A stretch of 64,000 nucleotides of DNA from Haloplanus sp. (GTDB lineage: Archaea > Halobacteriota > Halobacteria > Halobacteriales > Haloferacaceae), in the NCBI RefSeq assembly GCF_028275055.1, contig NZ_JAQCNJ010000039.1, forward strand, positions 26,114 to 90,113, given 5' to 3'. The position numbers were made by a program, and so were the translations under genes. Numbering within the stretch: position 1 is the first letter of the stretch; each line of letters starts with the position of its first letter. Positions 35,533 through 44,126 of the stretch are shown here, piece after piece. Below the pieces are notes generated by a model. The model saw only the letters and a program-made list of their open reading frames with translations. It was not told where the DNA came from and ran no database searches.

Positions 35533-36152
35533 GAGTCGACCTCCAACCGGTCACTCAAGACGGCTAAGGGGGTTTCGGTCACGTCGACGAACCGGCCGCC
35601 GAGGGACTCGATCCCGCCGTCGGCCGTCGGATCGTCACCGACGTGGATCAGCGCCGAGGGCTCGACACCGAGGCCGGCGGCGACCGTCTCGAAGGGGCGC
35701 GGATGGGGCTTGCGGAAGCCACAGGCGGCGCTCGTGACAACGGTGTCGAACGCCCCTCTGAGGTCGGCACGGACGAGGGTTCGGGGGACGAGTTCCGGCA
35801 CGCTACAGTTCGAACACAGACCCACGGGACCGCGGTCACGCGCGGCGGCGAGGGCGGCCTCGACCCCGTCCGTGCGTCTCACATCGGGATCGAACGCGGC
35901 GACGACGGCGTGTCTGACGACGGTGTCGGACGCCGCAACGCCGCGGCTCCGGAGCGCGGCGGCGGCGTGTGCCGGGAGCGGTAGCTCCGCGCCGTCGGGC
36001 GTGTCGAGATGAGGGGTTCGGTACGCCGTCGCCCATCCCTCGGGGACGGCGACGCCGCGGTCACGAAGCTCTCCGGCGACGGCGGCGGCCGGGTCGTCCG
36101 GCGTCGACGCCGTCACGAGCGTCCCAAACAGGTCGAAGGAGACGGCGGTCAC
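35529..36152 (-). CDS. HAD-family phosphatase, first gene of the cobalamin operon
   Basis: This 207-residue haloacid dehalogenase-fold hydrolase starts from GTG 36152. It has motif I FDLFGTLVTA (a Leu precedes the expected second-Asp position, so the motif reads DLFGT as in many HAD hydrolases), motif II LCSNCS, motif III lysine in GFRKPHPRPF and motif IV HVGDDPTADGG. All catalytic positions are present. The stop overlaps cbiB (GTGA), so it is translated with the cobalamin genes. A role as alpha-ribazole-phosphate or cobalamin-phosphate phosphatase is an inference from position. Confidence 0.8.
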   Translation of the reverse strand: MTAVSFDLFGTLVTASTPDDPAAAVAGELRDRGVAVPEGWATAYRTPHLDTPDGAELPLPAHAAAALRSRGVAASDTVVRHAVVAAFDPDVRRTDGVEAALAAARDRGPVGLCSNCSVPELVPRTLVRADLRGAFDTVVTSAACGFRKPHPRPFETVAAGLGVEPSALIHVGDDPTADGGIESLGGRFVDVTETPLAVLSDRLEVDS

Positions 36153-36604
36153 GGGTTGGTGGAGGGTCGGTGTGGAGACACTTCACCGTCGCGGTCGATA
36201 CGGTTCGTCCGACCGCACACATAGGATGGGGGCGACGCTGGCTGTGGCGTGGCCGCCGTCCGACTGTTCGCGCTTACCGCGCCCGCCAACGCCGCCGACC
36301 GGTTCCCGGCCGGGCGCACACTCGCCGCGTCACCGCAGGGCTGGACTTCCCCGGCGCCGACGGTGTCGACGCCGATGCCGTCTACACTGAACCGTTCAGT
36401 GTGTGAACACCGACGTGATACGAACCTCGTTTTCAGGCGGCGCATGGTCCGGGACGCCGACGCCGCGTGCGGACTCATCGGTCGGCCGTTCGGCGGCCGA
36501 ACGCATCCGCTCGACACGGAGCGACGACGCCTCGCCGATGGCGACAGACAGACGTCAGACACGCACGAAGGTTTGATATAAGAGGCGAACGTGGATGACA
36601 AACG
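36153..36604 (+). other. Intergenic region between the cobalamin operon and cdrL
   Basis: About 450 bases separate the divergent cobalamin operon and cdrL. Short open frames exist, but none has halophilic composition or a recognisable product. One segment reading DFPGADGVDADAVYTEPFSV and then stopping at 36406 (plus strand) has protein-like composition and may be the tail of a lost gene. No cobalamin riboswitch-like fold was recognised. A TATA element for cdrL lies at the right end. Confidence 0.4.
36573..36582 (+). promoter_or_regulatory. TATA box of cdrL
   Basis: TTGATATAAG lies about 27 bases before ATG 36605, the standard position for a leaderless or nearly leaderless transcript. Confidence 0.6.
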
Positions 36605-37117
36605 ATGAGTAAGATCACGTTCCGCGCAGAGGACGACCTCGTTCGGCGCTTGGAGGAGTTCGACGGCTCCAAAAGCGAGGTGATGCGCGACGCACTGCGC
36701 GCCTACCTCGACGGCGCGGACCGTGAGCGGTCATCGTCGGACCGGAACGTGGAGGCGCTGCTCGCCGAACACGCGTTTGCACAACGCGAGCCACCCGAGA
36801 TCAACGTAAACGTCACGCTGGACGGTCACAACTCCGAGCCGTCCGACGTATCCGTCGAACGCGACGCCGAGTCGGCAGCGCACAAGACGCGGTCCAAAAA
36901 CGCGGGTGAAGACGCGGATACACGGGATAACACGTGTTCCCAGTGTGGCGAAAAAACGCCCGAAGAGCACGTTTACTGCCCGAACTGTGGTGAGAAATCG
37001 TCCCACCGGGTGTTCTGCGATTGCGGCGACGAGATCCGATCCGACTGGGCGTTCTGCCCCAGCTGTGGTCGACGCACCCCTGCGGCCGACGTGTTGGATC
37101 GGCGCAAACAGTCCTGA
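36605..37117 (+). CDS. cdrL: CdrL-like regulator: ribbon-helix-helix plus double zinc ribbon
   Basis: The 170-residue protein begins with a ribbon-helix-helix DNA-binding domain (MSKITFRAEDDLVRRLEEFD then SKSEVMRDALRAYLDG, about 1-40). A charged linker is followed by two zinc-ribbon units formed by CSQC/CPNC and CDC/CPSC (about 110-155). Haloarchaea keep a long RHH regulator (CdrL) next to a short one (CdrS) upstream of ftsZ2, which is the arrangement here. It probably controls the cdrS-ftsZ2 promoter that lies 200 bases downstream. Confidence 0.8.
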   Translation: MSKITFRAEDDLVRRLEEFDGSKSEVMRDALRAYLDGADRERSSSDRNVEALLAEHAFAQREPPEINVNVTLDGHNSEPSDVSVERDAESAAHKTRSKNAGEDADTRDNTCSQCGEKTPEEHVYCPNCGEKSSHRVFCDCGDEIRSDWAFCPSCGRRTPAADVLDRRKQS

Positions 37118-37147
37118 GCGCTGTGTAAACAACGGAACCGGGTGTCT

Positions 37148-37305
37148 GTCTTACACCTGCCGTCAATTTTATATAGTATTGGGATGTTGTTGTGTTTGTG
37201 TAAGACGGTCGTCTTACAGACTGACCGACATCGGTGGTGTCCAACCGTCGTCTGTCGGTTTCGGCGTGTAAGACACAAAACGGGGATGGTCCCTACCCGT
37301 CTTAC
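37148..37305 (+). promoter_or_regulatory. cdrS-ftsZ2 promoter with repeated GTAAGAC/GTCTTAC operators
   Basis: The heptamer GTCTTAC or its complement GTAAGAC occurs five times: 37148-37154, both arms of the inverted repeat GTAAGACG-GT-CGTCTTAC (37200-37217), 37268-37274 and 37299-37305. A TATA element TTTATATAG lies near 37168-37176, putting the expected RNA start at about 37200, exactly on the inverted repeat. The sites are suited to dimeric ribbon-helix-helix proteins, so CdrL and/or CdrS are the likely binders. Confidence 0.6.
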
Positions 37306-37319
37306 CGGGGGATGCAACA

Positions 37320-37502
37320 ATGGAGCGTGTGACACTACGAATTCCGAAACAGCAGATCGAGGAGGTCGAACAGATGGTGGAGACGGGAGAGTTCCCGAAT
37401 CGGAGCGAAGCCATCCGATCGGCTGTCCGCGAGATGCTTAACGAGCAAAGCGAGTCCAGTGACGACAACCGCAAGCGCAACCGCAGTTGGGCGAAGGTGT
37501 AG
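37320..37502 (+). CDS. cdrS: CdrS, short ribbon-helix-helix cell division regulator
   Basis: The 60-residue protein consists almost wholly of a ribbon-helix-helix domain: strand [11 protein letters not shown], helix [11 protein letters not shown], then [17 protein letters not shown], and a basic tail. Haloarchaeal CdrS is a global regulator linked to cell division and encoded with ftsZ2. Only three bases separate its stop from the ftsZ2 ATG, so the two form one transcript. A G-rich stretch (37306-37311) precedes the start by about eight bases and may aid translation. Confidence 0.88.
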   Translation: MERVTLRIPKQQIEEVEQMVETGEFPNRSEAIRSAVREMLNEQSESSDDNRKRNRSWAKV

Positions 37503-37505
37503 ACG

Positions 37506-38675
37506 ATGCAGGGATTCGTCCAGGATGCCATCGAGCGCGAGGAGCAGGAACAGCGCGACGCCGACGAGGACGACGACTTCGGCGACCCGCGGATCGTCAT
37601 CGTCGGAGCCGGCGGTGCCGGGAACAATACGGTCAACCGGTTGTACAACATCGGCGTCGACGGTGCTGAGACAATCGCCATCAACACCGACAAGCAGCAC
37701 CTGAAGATGATCGAAGCCGACACGAAGATCCTCGTGGGCAAGTCGCTCACGCAGGGGCTCGGTGCCGGCGGCGACCCCTCGATGGGCGAGCGCGCGACCG
37801 AGATGGCTCAAGGGACGATCAAGGAGGTTCTCGGCGAGGCCGACCTCGTCTTCGTGACCGCGGGGATGGGTGGCGGGACCGGAACCGGCGCCGCCCCGGT
37901 CGTCTCGAAGATCGCCAAAGAACAGGGTGCGATCGTCGTCGGCATGGTGTCGACGCCGTTCAACGTCGAGCGCGCCAGAACGGTCAAAGCCGAGGAGGGA
38001 CTCGAGAAGCTTCGCGGCGAGGCCGACTCGATCATCGTTCTCGACAACAACCGCCTGCTCGATTACGTGCCCAACTTGCCGATCGGTAAGGCGTTCTCGG
38101 TGATGGATCAGATCATCGCCGAGACGGTCAAGGGGATCTCCGAGACCATCACTCAGCCCTCGTTGATCAACTTGGACTACGCCGATATGTCTACGATCAT
38201 GAACCAGGGCGGCGTTGCGGTGATGCTCGTCGGCGAGACCCAGGACAAAAACAAGAGTCAAGAGGTGGTGAGCGACGCGATGAACCACCCGTTGTTGGAC
38301 GTCGACTACCGTGGCGCGTCCGGCGGTCTCGTTCACATCACCGGCGGTCCCGACCTCACGCTCAAAGAGGCCGAGGGCATCGCCAACAACATCACCGAAC
38401 GGCTGGAGGCGAGCGCCAACGTCATTTGGGGCGCGCGCATCCAAGAGGAGTACAAAGGGAAGGTCCGTGTGATGGCCATCATGACCGGCGTCCAGAGCGC
38501 ACAGGTGCTCGGACCATCGACCCAGCGGCAGGCGGAAAAATCCCGACGAAGCCTCAACGGCGAGGACGTTTCGGAGTTCGACGCGAGCGAAAACGTCGGC
38601 CAGGACCAGGCGTCCTGGTCGGACGGCGGTCGTGAGCAGTTCGACCAGCGTAACGGCGTCGACGTCGTCCGGTAA
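37506..38675 (+). CDS. ftsZ2: Cell division protein FtsZ2
   Basis: This 389-residue tubulin-superfamily GTPase has the nucleotide-binding loops VGAGGAGNN near residues 36-44 and the signature [12 protein letters not shown] near 119-130. The synergy-region residues [15 protein letters not shown] lie near 220-234. The N-terminal extension [16 protein letters not shown] and the flanking cdrS identify it as FtsZ2, which acts in constriction of the division ring in haloarchaea, while FtsZ1 acts earlier as a scaffold. A T6 run follows the stop. Confidence 0.95.
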   Translation: MQGFVQDAIEREEQEQRDADEDDDFGDPRIVIVGAGGAGNNTVNRLYNIGVDGAETIAINTDKQHLKMIEADTKILVGKSLTQGLGAGGDPSMGERATEMAQGTIKEVLGEADLVFVTAGMGGGTGTGAAPVVSKIAKEQGAIVVGMVSTPFNVERARTVKAEEGLEKLRGEADSIIVLDNNRLLDYVPNLPIGKAFSVMDQIIAETVKGISETITQPSLINLDYADMSTIMNQGGVAVMLVGETQDKNKSQEVVSDAMNHPLLDVDYRGASGGLVHITGGPDLTLKEAEGIANNITERLEASANVIWGARIQEEYKGKVRVMAIMTGVQSAQVLGPSTQRQAEKSRRSLNGEDVSEFDASENVGQDQASWSDGGREQFDQRNGVDVVR

Positions 38676-38690
38676 CGTCGCCGTCGACTC

Positions 38691-38698
38691 TTTTTTCC
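38691..38698 (+). terminator. T-run terminator after ftsZ2
   Basis: TTTTTTCC begins 16 bases after the ftsZ2 stop. Poly-T tracts without a strong hairpin are the usual archaeal termination signal. The convergent ncsA gene ends at 38711. Confidence 0.5.
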
Positions 38699-38710
38699 GT
38701 CCGGGGTCGG

Positions 38711-39679
38711 TCAGACCGCTTCGATCGACTCAACGAGCCGACACTTTTGACAGATCCGACCGCTCGTAGTTGACCCACACCGGTCGCAGTCGCCGAGGTC
38801 GCTCCCGTCACCGCCGTTTCGATACCGTTGTGCGGCCAGTTCGGCGAGTTCCTCGTACCCGGCCATGATCGAGTGTCGCGTCCCGGGATGGTTCTCCTCC
38901 AGTTCGAGCAACAGATTCCGGATCTCCCCACGGTAGGCCTCGCTCGCGTGTGGACACTCCGTGACGTGCGCCGGAAGCTCCGCGAGGTATGCGTACAACG
39001 CCACCTCCTTTTCGGGCACGTCACGGAGCGGCTTGGCTCGTGGCACGAAGTGGTCGTTCTCGCGGCGCCGGTCGAACGGGCCCAGACTCGCGTCGAAGTG
39101 TTTGGCTATCTGTTGCAGGTCGCCTTCGAAGAAGTTCATCAGCGCCGTCTGCGCCTCGTCGTCGAGGTTGTGGCCCATGAGCAGTTTGTCGGCATCGAAG
39201 GCCTCGGCGTAGGCTTCCAGCAGGTCGCGCCGGAACACACCACAGTACGCACACGCCGCCATGTCCTCGGGGTCCGTTTCCACGACGTCGTCCATACGGG
39301 TCCCGAGTTCGTCGGCGTAGGACACCACCTCGTGGCGAAGGTCACGATCCGTTGTCAGCGCCCGACAGGCGTCGAGACTCTCGTCCCGATAGCCCTCGAT
39401 CCCCTCATGGATCGAGAGCGCGACCAGTTCGACCCGCGGATCACGACCGAACGTCTCCTCTAAGATGTGGGTGAGAACGACGCTGTCCTTTCCGCCGGAG
39501 AGTCCGACGACCCACGTCTGTGGGGTTTCCGGCGAGGCGTCCGCTGGCAGGAGGTCGTCCTTCCGGATCCGCCGGCGGACGCGCTTTTCGACCGACTCGC
39601 GGAGATGGTCGTCACAGAGGTGTGCCCCCGAGTACGCCGCGTGCATCACCGCCTCGCGGCCACACCGATCACAGTCCAT
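38711..39679 (-). CDS. ncsA: tRNA 2-thiolation protein NcsA (TtuA/Ctu1 family)
   Basis: The 322-residue protein has an N-terminal CxxC zinc knuckle (CDRCG), the PP-loop SGGKDS at residues 61-66, the CAYCGVFRR cysteine pair, a conserved GHNLDDEAQT, and a C-terminal zinc ribbon (CDRCG and CQKC). It adenylates tRNA uridine 34 and inserts sulfur. In haloarchaea the sulfur is delivered by ubiquitin-like SAMP2 activated by UbaA, whose gene is at 62701. The start at 39679 places MDCDRCG first; an upstream in-frame start would add 15 residues with no family support. Confidence 0.9.
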   Translation of the reverse strand: MDCDRCGREAVMHAAYSGAHLCDDHLRESVEKRVRRRIRKDDLLPADASPETPQTWVVGLSGGKDSVVLTHILEETFGRDPRVELVALSIHEGIEGYRDESLDACRALTTDRDLRHEVVSYADELGTRMDDVVETDPEDMAACAYCGVFRRDLLEAYAEAFDADKLLMGHNLDDEAQTALMNFFEGDLQQIAKHFDASLGPFDRRRENDHFVPRAKPLRDVPEKEVALYAYLAELPAHVTECPHASEAYRGEIRNLLLELEENHPGTRHSIMAGYEELAELAAQRYRNGGDGSDLGDCDRCGSTTSGRICQKCRLVESIEAV

Positions 39680-39756
39680 CACACGGTTTTGCCGGCCGGG
39701 CGGTATCACGGTTTCGTTGGACAACCGTTTTGCCCGCTTGGATCAAAGAACGCGTG

Positions 39757-40461
39757 ATGGATCGCGACGCCGCACTCGACCGGGTCGCCGAGATCGTCGA
39801 TCACGTGGCACGGAGCGCCACGGCCGGGTCGACCGACGCCGGGGACCGGATGGCGTCGGACGCCGACCGGGCCGCGCTTCTCCCGGTCCCGGTCCGGGAG
39901 GTGTGGGTGTACGGCGACGTCGCTCTCGGTCTCGATCCGATCGACCGACTCGACGTGTACGTCACGAAGGATCTCCTCATGCGCGGCGACGCCGACCGCG
40001 AGGCCGCGTTCAAAACGCAGTACGGCGTCTCCGGTGTCGGCAAGAGCGTCGACGCCGACTGGGCCGCCGCCTATCCCGAACACCTCCGGGCAAACGACAA
40101 CGGCCACGCCGCCCCCGAGCGATGTCTCGCCGCCCATCTTATGTCCGACGACGAACCGATCCACCTCGAGGTGTGTAACGCCTCCTTTTCCGACAACGTC
40201 ACACAGCGTCTGAAAAGCGCGGTGGCCCGCGACGCCTACGAGCAGATTCTCGATCCCCGTGGCGTCTGTCTGTACGCCGACGGACAACGCGACGACGACG
40301 CGATGTCGAAACTCCGTGGCGGCGAACTCGCCTTTCCGACCCTCTCGGAGGCCTTGGAGATGCTCGGTCTCGACGCGTCCGACGCCGCAGCCGCCGCCGA
40401 CGTGATGCGGGCGCGCCGCGCCGAGGAGACCGGGCGGACGGTCCGGGGCGACGTGGTGTGA
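39757..40461 (+). CDS. Conserved haloarchaeal protein (DUF7095-like)
   Basis: The 234-residue product starts MDRDAALDRVAEIVDHV at ATG 39757. It has an alpha/beta core with VWVYGDVALGLDPIDRLDVYVTKDLL (about 47-72), reminiscent of a nucleotidyltransferase-like strand pair but without a G[GS]x9DxD motif. FPTLSEALEMLGLDA lies near the C-terminus. The family name is from memory. It is divergent from ncsA with only about 77 bases between starts. Confidence 0.6.
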   Translation: MDRDAALDRVAEIVDHVARSATAGSTDAGDRMASDADRAALLPVPVREVWVYGDVALGLDPIDRLDVYVTKDLLMRGDADREAAFKTQYGVSGVGKSVDADWAAAYPEHLRANDNGHAAPERCLAAHLMSDDEPIHLEVCNASFSDNVTQRLKSAVARDAYEQILDPRGVCLYADGQRDDDAMSKLRGGELAFPTLSEALEMLGLDASDAAAAADVMRARRAEETGRTVRGDVV

Positions 40462-40554
40462 GCGGACAGTGACACCGCCGGGACGTGGTGTGGTTCACCG
40501 AGCGACGGTCGACACGCGAGACCGCCGGCCGCCACACCCGGTGTTATCCCCTGC

Positions 40555-41352
40555 CTACGGAACCCGTCCGACCGTCACGTCGAACGGCACCACCTCGGCG
40601 CGACGGTACGTCCCCGCCTGCATCGCCCTGACCACCTCACGGCCCATCTCCCGCCACGCCGTCCGGAGGGTGTCGTACTCGTCGCCGACCGCACGCCTGA
40701 GTTCCGTCTCGTGGTCGGCCACCCCCGCCCCGGTCGCCTTCCGGGTCGCGTCCCGAAGGTCGTCGTCGGTGTATGGCGGTTCGATCACCTTCCGGTGGTA
40801 GTGGCGACGCGTCGTCACGTCGACCAGTCCCGTCGCCTCGAACGCCGTAACCGTCCGGTCGCCGAGCGCCACGTCCGTCCCGACGCCGTCAAGATACGCC
40901 TCGCGGACCCGCCGCTCCACGGCCACCTCGCGGTCGACGGTCGACTCGACGGCCACGTCCGCGTTGTCGGGTTCGACGGCGGCGACGGCGTCGGCGGCGA
41001 CGCGGCGGAACTCCCCGACCGCCTCGCCCGGCCGCGGCAGGTTGACAAGCAACGCCTGACACGCGACGAGGTTGGCCGCCCCGGTCCCGAAGGGGAGTCG
41101 GGTGGCGTCGCCGGCAACGACCGGAAGGCCCGTCTCCTCGCGGGCGGCGGTTATGAGCGTGGGGTCGGCGTCGACGCCGATCACCTCGGCGTCGTTTGCC
41201 TCCTCGTGGAGGACGCGTGTGAGTTCACCGGTGCCACACCCGACGTCGAGCACCCGGTCTCGCTCCGGGAGGTCGAGAACGTCGAGCGCCTCCCGAGACG
41301 ACCACATGCCCGCCCGCGTCCGCCGGAGGTAGTCGGCCGAGAATCTGCGCAC
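40555..41352 (-). CDS. Class I SAM-dependent methyltransferase
   Basis: The 265-residue protein has motif I VLDVGCGTGELTR near residues 34-46, the acidic end of strand 2 in VIGVDADP, and GDATRLPFG near 84-92. A C-terminal half of about 130 residues is unlike common small methyltransferases and may determine the substrate, which is not known. Confidence 0.8.
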   Translation of the reverse strand: MRRFSADYLRRTRAGMWSSREALDVLDLPERDRVLDVGCGTGELTRVLHEEANDAEVIGVDADPTLITAAREETGLPVVAGDATRLPFGTGAANLVACQALLVNLPRPGEAVGEFRRVAADAVAAVEPDNADVAVESTVDREVAVERRVREAYLDGVGTDVALGDRTVTAFEATGLVDVTTRRHYHRKVIEPPYTDDDLRDATRKATGAGVADHETELRRAVGDEYDTLRTAWREMGREVVRAMQAGTYRRAEVVPFDVTVGRVP

Positions 41353-41381
41353 GCTCCCGATACCGCGTCGGGCCTCAAAAG

Positions 41382-42620
41382 TCAGTCGTCGTCGCCCCGA
41401 CGTGTGGCCACCGCGGCCCCGACGGACGCGGCGAGTGCGACGGCGGCGGCCGCGGCGCCGAACCCGTCGGCGTCGGCCTCGGTCTCTGTGGCGGTCGGTG
41501 TCCCGGTCTCAGTCTCGGTCTCGGTCTCGGTGGCCGTCGATGTCGACGCCGGCGTCGGCGTCTCGGTCGGGACGAGCGTCGCGACCACGCCTGCGTGATC
41601 CGAGGGCCAGAGCCGTTCCCCGCCGACCTCGATCCGGTCGGTCGGCTCGGCACCGACCCGCGTCGCCTCGACCGCCCCCAATTCGCCGCGGACGAGGACG
41701 TGGTCGATCCGCGACTCCAGCGACGGGGTGGCGTTCCGCAGGTCCGCCGCGTGACAACACGTCGCTCCGACCCCGGCGCTACCGGCGGCGTCGTCGAAGG
41801 CCGTGGTGAGGCGGTCGTACGCCGCCGTCGACCCGCCGGGACCGCTGTTGCAGTCGCCGACGAGAACGACCGGATCGGGACGGTCGAGAAGGCGGTCCCG
41901 TAACTCCGTCGCCTGCGCTACCCGCACCTCAGCCGACGCCGATTCGAGGTGGGTGTTGCAGAACGTGACCGCGCGGCCGTCGACCGACGCCGCAACGACC
42001 TCGTACCCTCGGTCGACAGTGACCGTCCGGTCGCCCTCCGACAGCGAGAAGCCGGCGTCGAAGGTGCCGGTCGTCGTTCCGTCGACCGCGACCCGGTCGT
42101 GTGCGAGCACCAGGTCGCGGTCGGTCAGACGCACGTCCCGAGACTCGCCGTCGACCGTCGCCGGCAACTCGACGTCGGCGGTTTCGGTCGCAGCGACGAC
42201 GCGGTAAGGGAGGTTGCGCGCGTCGAGCGCCGACAGCAGTCGCTCCCGGAAGTCGTACCGCACGTCCGTCGCCGTCGGCGTCGTTCCGTCGTCCGGTGGC
42301 CCGGTTCGGATCAGGGCAGCCTCCTGTATCCCCACCAGAGCCGGTTCGGTCCGCCCGAGTTCGCCGGCGACGGCGTCGAGGCGTCGACCCACGCGACTCC
42401 GGTCGACGGCCGCGACGAGATCCGTCACCGCCGACCGGATCGTCTCGTCACCAGCCGCCGCCGCGAACAGATCGAACAGATCGCCGCCGAGATAGCAGTT
42501 TCGCGTGGCGACGGTGACGCCCCGGCGATCCTGCGCCCGCCCGCGTTCGCTCCCGACGGCCGCCAGTCCGGCAGCCCCGCCGATGCCGGCGAGAACGCCG
42601 CGTCTGGTTGCGCGTCTCAT
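41382..42620 (-). CDS. Secreted endonuclease/exonuclease/phosphatase family protein with C-terminal anchor
   Basis: The 412-residue protein starts with a Tat signal (MRRATRRGVLAGIGGAAG). The EEP-fold domain (about 33-335) shows VGIQEAAL, VLVGDCNSGPGG, RIDHVLVRG and PSDHAGV, the metal and catalytic positions of the DNase I-like family. A Thr/Glu-rich linker coded by a 6-base repeat precedes the anchor DGFGAAAAAVALAASVG with a basic end, a variant of the PGF-CTERM surface signal. It would hydrolyse phosphodiesters (nucleic acid or lipid headgroups) outside the cell. Confidence 0.82.
   Translation of the reverse strand: MRRATRRGVLAGIGGAAGLAAVGSERGRAQDRRGVTVATRNCYLGGDLFDLFAAAAGDETIRSAVTDLVAAVDRSRVGRRLDAVAGELGRTEPALVGIQEAALIRTGPPDDGTTPTATDVRYDFRERLLSALDARNLPYRVVAATETADVELPATVDGESRDVRLTDRDLVLAHDRVAVDGTTTGTFDAGFSLSEGDRTVTVDRGYEVVAASVDGRAVTFCNTHLESASAEVRVAQATELRDRLLDRPDPVVLVGDCNSGPGGSTAAYDRLTTAFDDAAGSAGVGATCCHAADLRNATPSLESRIDHVLVRGELGAVEATRVGAEPTDRIEVGGERLWPSDHAGVVATLVPTETPTPASTSTATETETETETGTPTATETEADADGFGAAAAAVALAASVGAAVATRRGDDD
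41505..41530 (+). repeat. 6-base GGTCTC/AGTCTC repeats coding a Thr-Glu linker
   Basis: Tandem GGTCTC-type hexamers encode (Thr-Glu)n on the minus strand in the linker between the catalytic and anchor regions of the secreted EEP protein. Confidence 0.55.
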
Positions 42621-42660
42621 CCGCCGTCCGCGAGATGAGGTCGGATCGAAATCACCGTAC

Positions 42661-43488
42661 TCACTCCCGTAGTTCGTGGACGCGGTCGATGTTCCAAGCG
42701 AACCCCCTGCCGTTCTCCGTCGGTGTCTCCAACACGAAAGGCAGGTCCCGCAGGTCCGGATGGTTGACGATCCGGCGCATCCCGTCGACGCCGATCTCGC
42801 CTTCGCCGAGGTGGGCGTGTTCGTCCTTGTTCGTCCCGCAGGCGTGTTTGGAATCGTTGAGATGGACGCAGCGGAGGGCCTCTAGCCCGACCGTATCGTT
42901 GAACTCGGCGACGACCCCGCCGACGCCCTCCGGCGTCGAGAGGTCGTAGCCGGCCGCGAACGCGTGGGCCGTGTCGAGACAGACGCCCAGGTCGTGGCTC
43001 GATTCGTCGAGCACCGCCGCGAGATGGGCGAAGTCACCGCCCAGTTTCGTCCCGCCTCCCGCATCGCTTTCGACGAGAACGGTCACGTCCGCGGGAACAT
43101 CGAGTTCGTCGAGGGCGCTCGCGGCGTTGTCGAGGCCGCCCTCCACCCCTGCGCCCGTGTGTGCGCCGAGGTGGACGTTCACGTACTCGATACCCAGTTG
43201 CTCGGCGGCGTCGACCTCGCGTTGCATGCTGTCGATGGACTTCTGGCGGAGATCCTCCTTGGGAGTACAAAGGTTGACCAAATAGGAGGAGTGGATCACC
43301 CACGGCCCGTCAAGATGCGTGGCGGTCCCTTCACGGAAGGCGGTTGCCTCGTCGTCGTCGACATCCGGCTCCTGCCAGACCTGCGGCGAGTGGGTGAATA
43401 TCTGTCCACAGTTGCCGCCGACCTCGCGTTGGTTGTCCACCGCGTTGTCGACGCCGCCGGCGACGGATACGTGTGCTCCGACTCGCAT
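42661..43488 (-). CDS. nfo: Endonuclease IV (AP endonuclease)
   Basis: This 275-residue TIM-barrel enzyme has the family metal-binding motifs: LGAHTGAG near residues 107-114, [13 protein letters not shown] near 168-180, [22 protein letters not shown] near 209-230 and VLETPTENG near 258-266. It cleaves DNA at abasic sites in base excision repair. With the photolyase at 16066 it makes two DNA repair genes in the window. It is divergent from the peroxiredoxin gene. Confidence 0.93.
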   Translation of the reverse strand: MRVGAHVSVAGGVDNAVDNQREVGGNCGQIFTHSPQVWQEPDVDDDEATAFREGTATHLDGPWVIHSSYLVNLCTPKEDLRQKSIDSMQREVDAAEQLGIEYVNVHLGAHTGAGVEGGLDNAASALDELDVPADVTVLVESDAGGGTKLGGDFAHLAAVLDESSHDLGVCLDTAHAFAAGYDLSTPEGVGGVVAEFNDTVGLEALRCVHLNDSKHACGTNKDEHAHLGEGEIGVDGMRRIVNHPDLRDLPFVLETPTENGRGFAWNIDRVHELRE

Positions 43489-43568
43489 ACCGACCGATCG
43501 GGGCGAGCGAGCAAAGGGGCTTCGACTCCGGTGGGAACGGTTTTGTCGTCTCCGGCCGACGGGTGTCC

Positions 43569-44102
43569 ATGGACAGGGACAGCCCGATCGAGGTCGGCGA
43601 CACGGTCGCTGACGTGGCCGCCACGCTCGTCAGACCCGACGGTACCGACGAGGAGGTTTCGCTCGGCACACTCGTCGCGGACCGCCCGGTGTTGCTCAGC
43701 TTCTATACGGTCGATTTCAGCCCCGACTGCATCGACGAGTGGTGTTCGTTTCGCGACTTCGACTGGTTCTCCAGCGGCGAACACGTCAAAGTCGTCGGCT
43801 GTAGCAAATCGAGTCCCGGCCTCCACCACCGGTTTATCAATTACCTCGGACTGAAGTTTCCGCTCTACTCGGACTCCGACCTCCGGGTTTCGGACGCCTT
43901 CGGCGTCACGTACCGCGCGCTCGGCGTCTCGAAGCGGTCGCGCCGTTCCTGCTTTCTCATCGATCAGGAACTGACCGTCCGGTACCGCTGGGTCGGCGAC
44001 CACTGGCTCGACCCCACGCGTGACACCCCGCCGGTCGACGAAATTCACGACGCGATCACCGAACGACTCGACGTCGGTGAACCCCAGACGTTCGGGTTCT
44101 GA
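43569..44102 (+). CDS. Peroxiredoxin-like protein
   Basis: The 177-residue protein has a thioredoxin fold with the peroxidatic Cys54 in [15 protein letters not shown] and a second Cys59. The usual Pro-x3-Thr-x2-Cys motif reads SPDC here. [28 protein letters not shown] follows the AhpC/BCP pattern. It probably reduces peroxides in the cytoplasm. Its start ATG 43569 leaves no signal peptide. Confidence 0.8.
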   Translation: MDRDSPIEVGDTVADVAATLVRPDGTDEEVSLGTLVADRPVLLSFYTVDFSPDCIDEWCSFRDFDWFSSGEHVKVVGCSKSSPGLHHRFINYLGLKFPLYSDSDLRVSDAFGVTYRALGVSKRSRRSCFLIDQELTVRYRWVGDHWLDPTRDTPPVDEIHDAITERLDVGEPQTFGF

Positions 44103-44126
44103 CCCGGCGTGACCGAGCCCCCGGGG

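Noticed and set aside
36153..36250. Cobalamin riboswitch before the cobalamin operon
   Set aside because: No B12-box-like sequence or convincing fold was found, and the first gene starts with a GTG without an obvious long leader.
36249..36581. A 110-codon frame upstream of cdrL
   Set aside because: It is Ala/Thr/Arg-rich, not acidic, overlaps the cdrL promoter and resembles no family.
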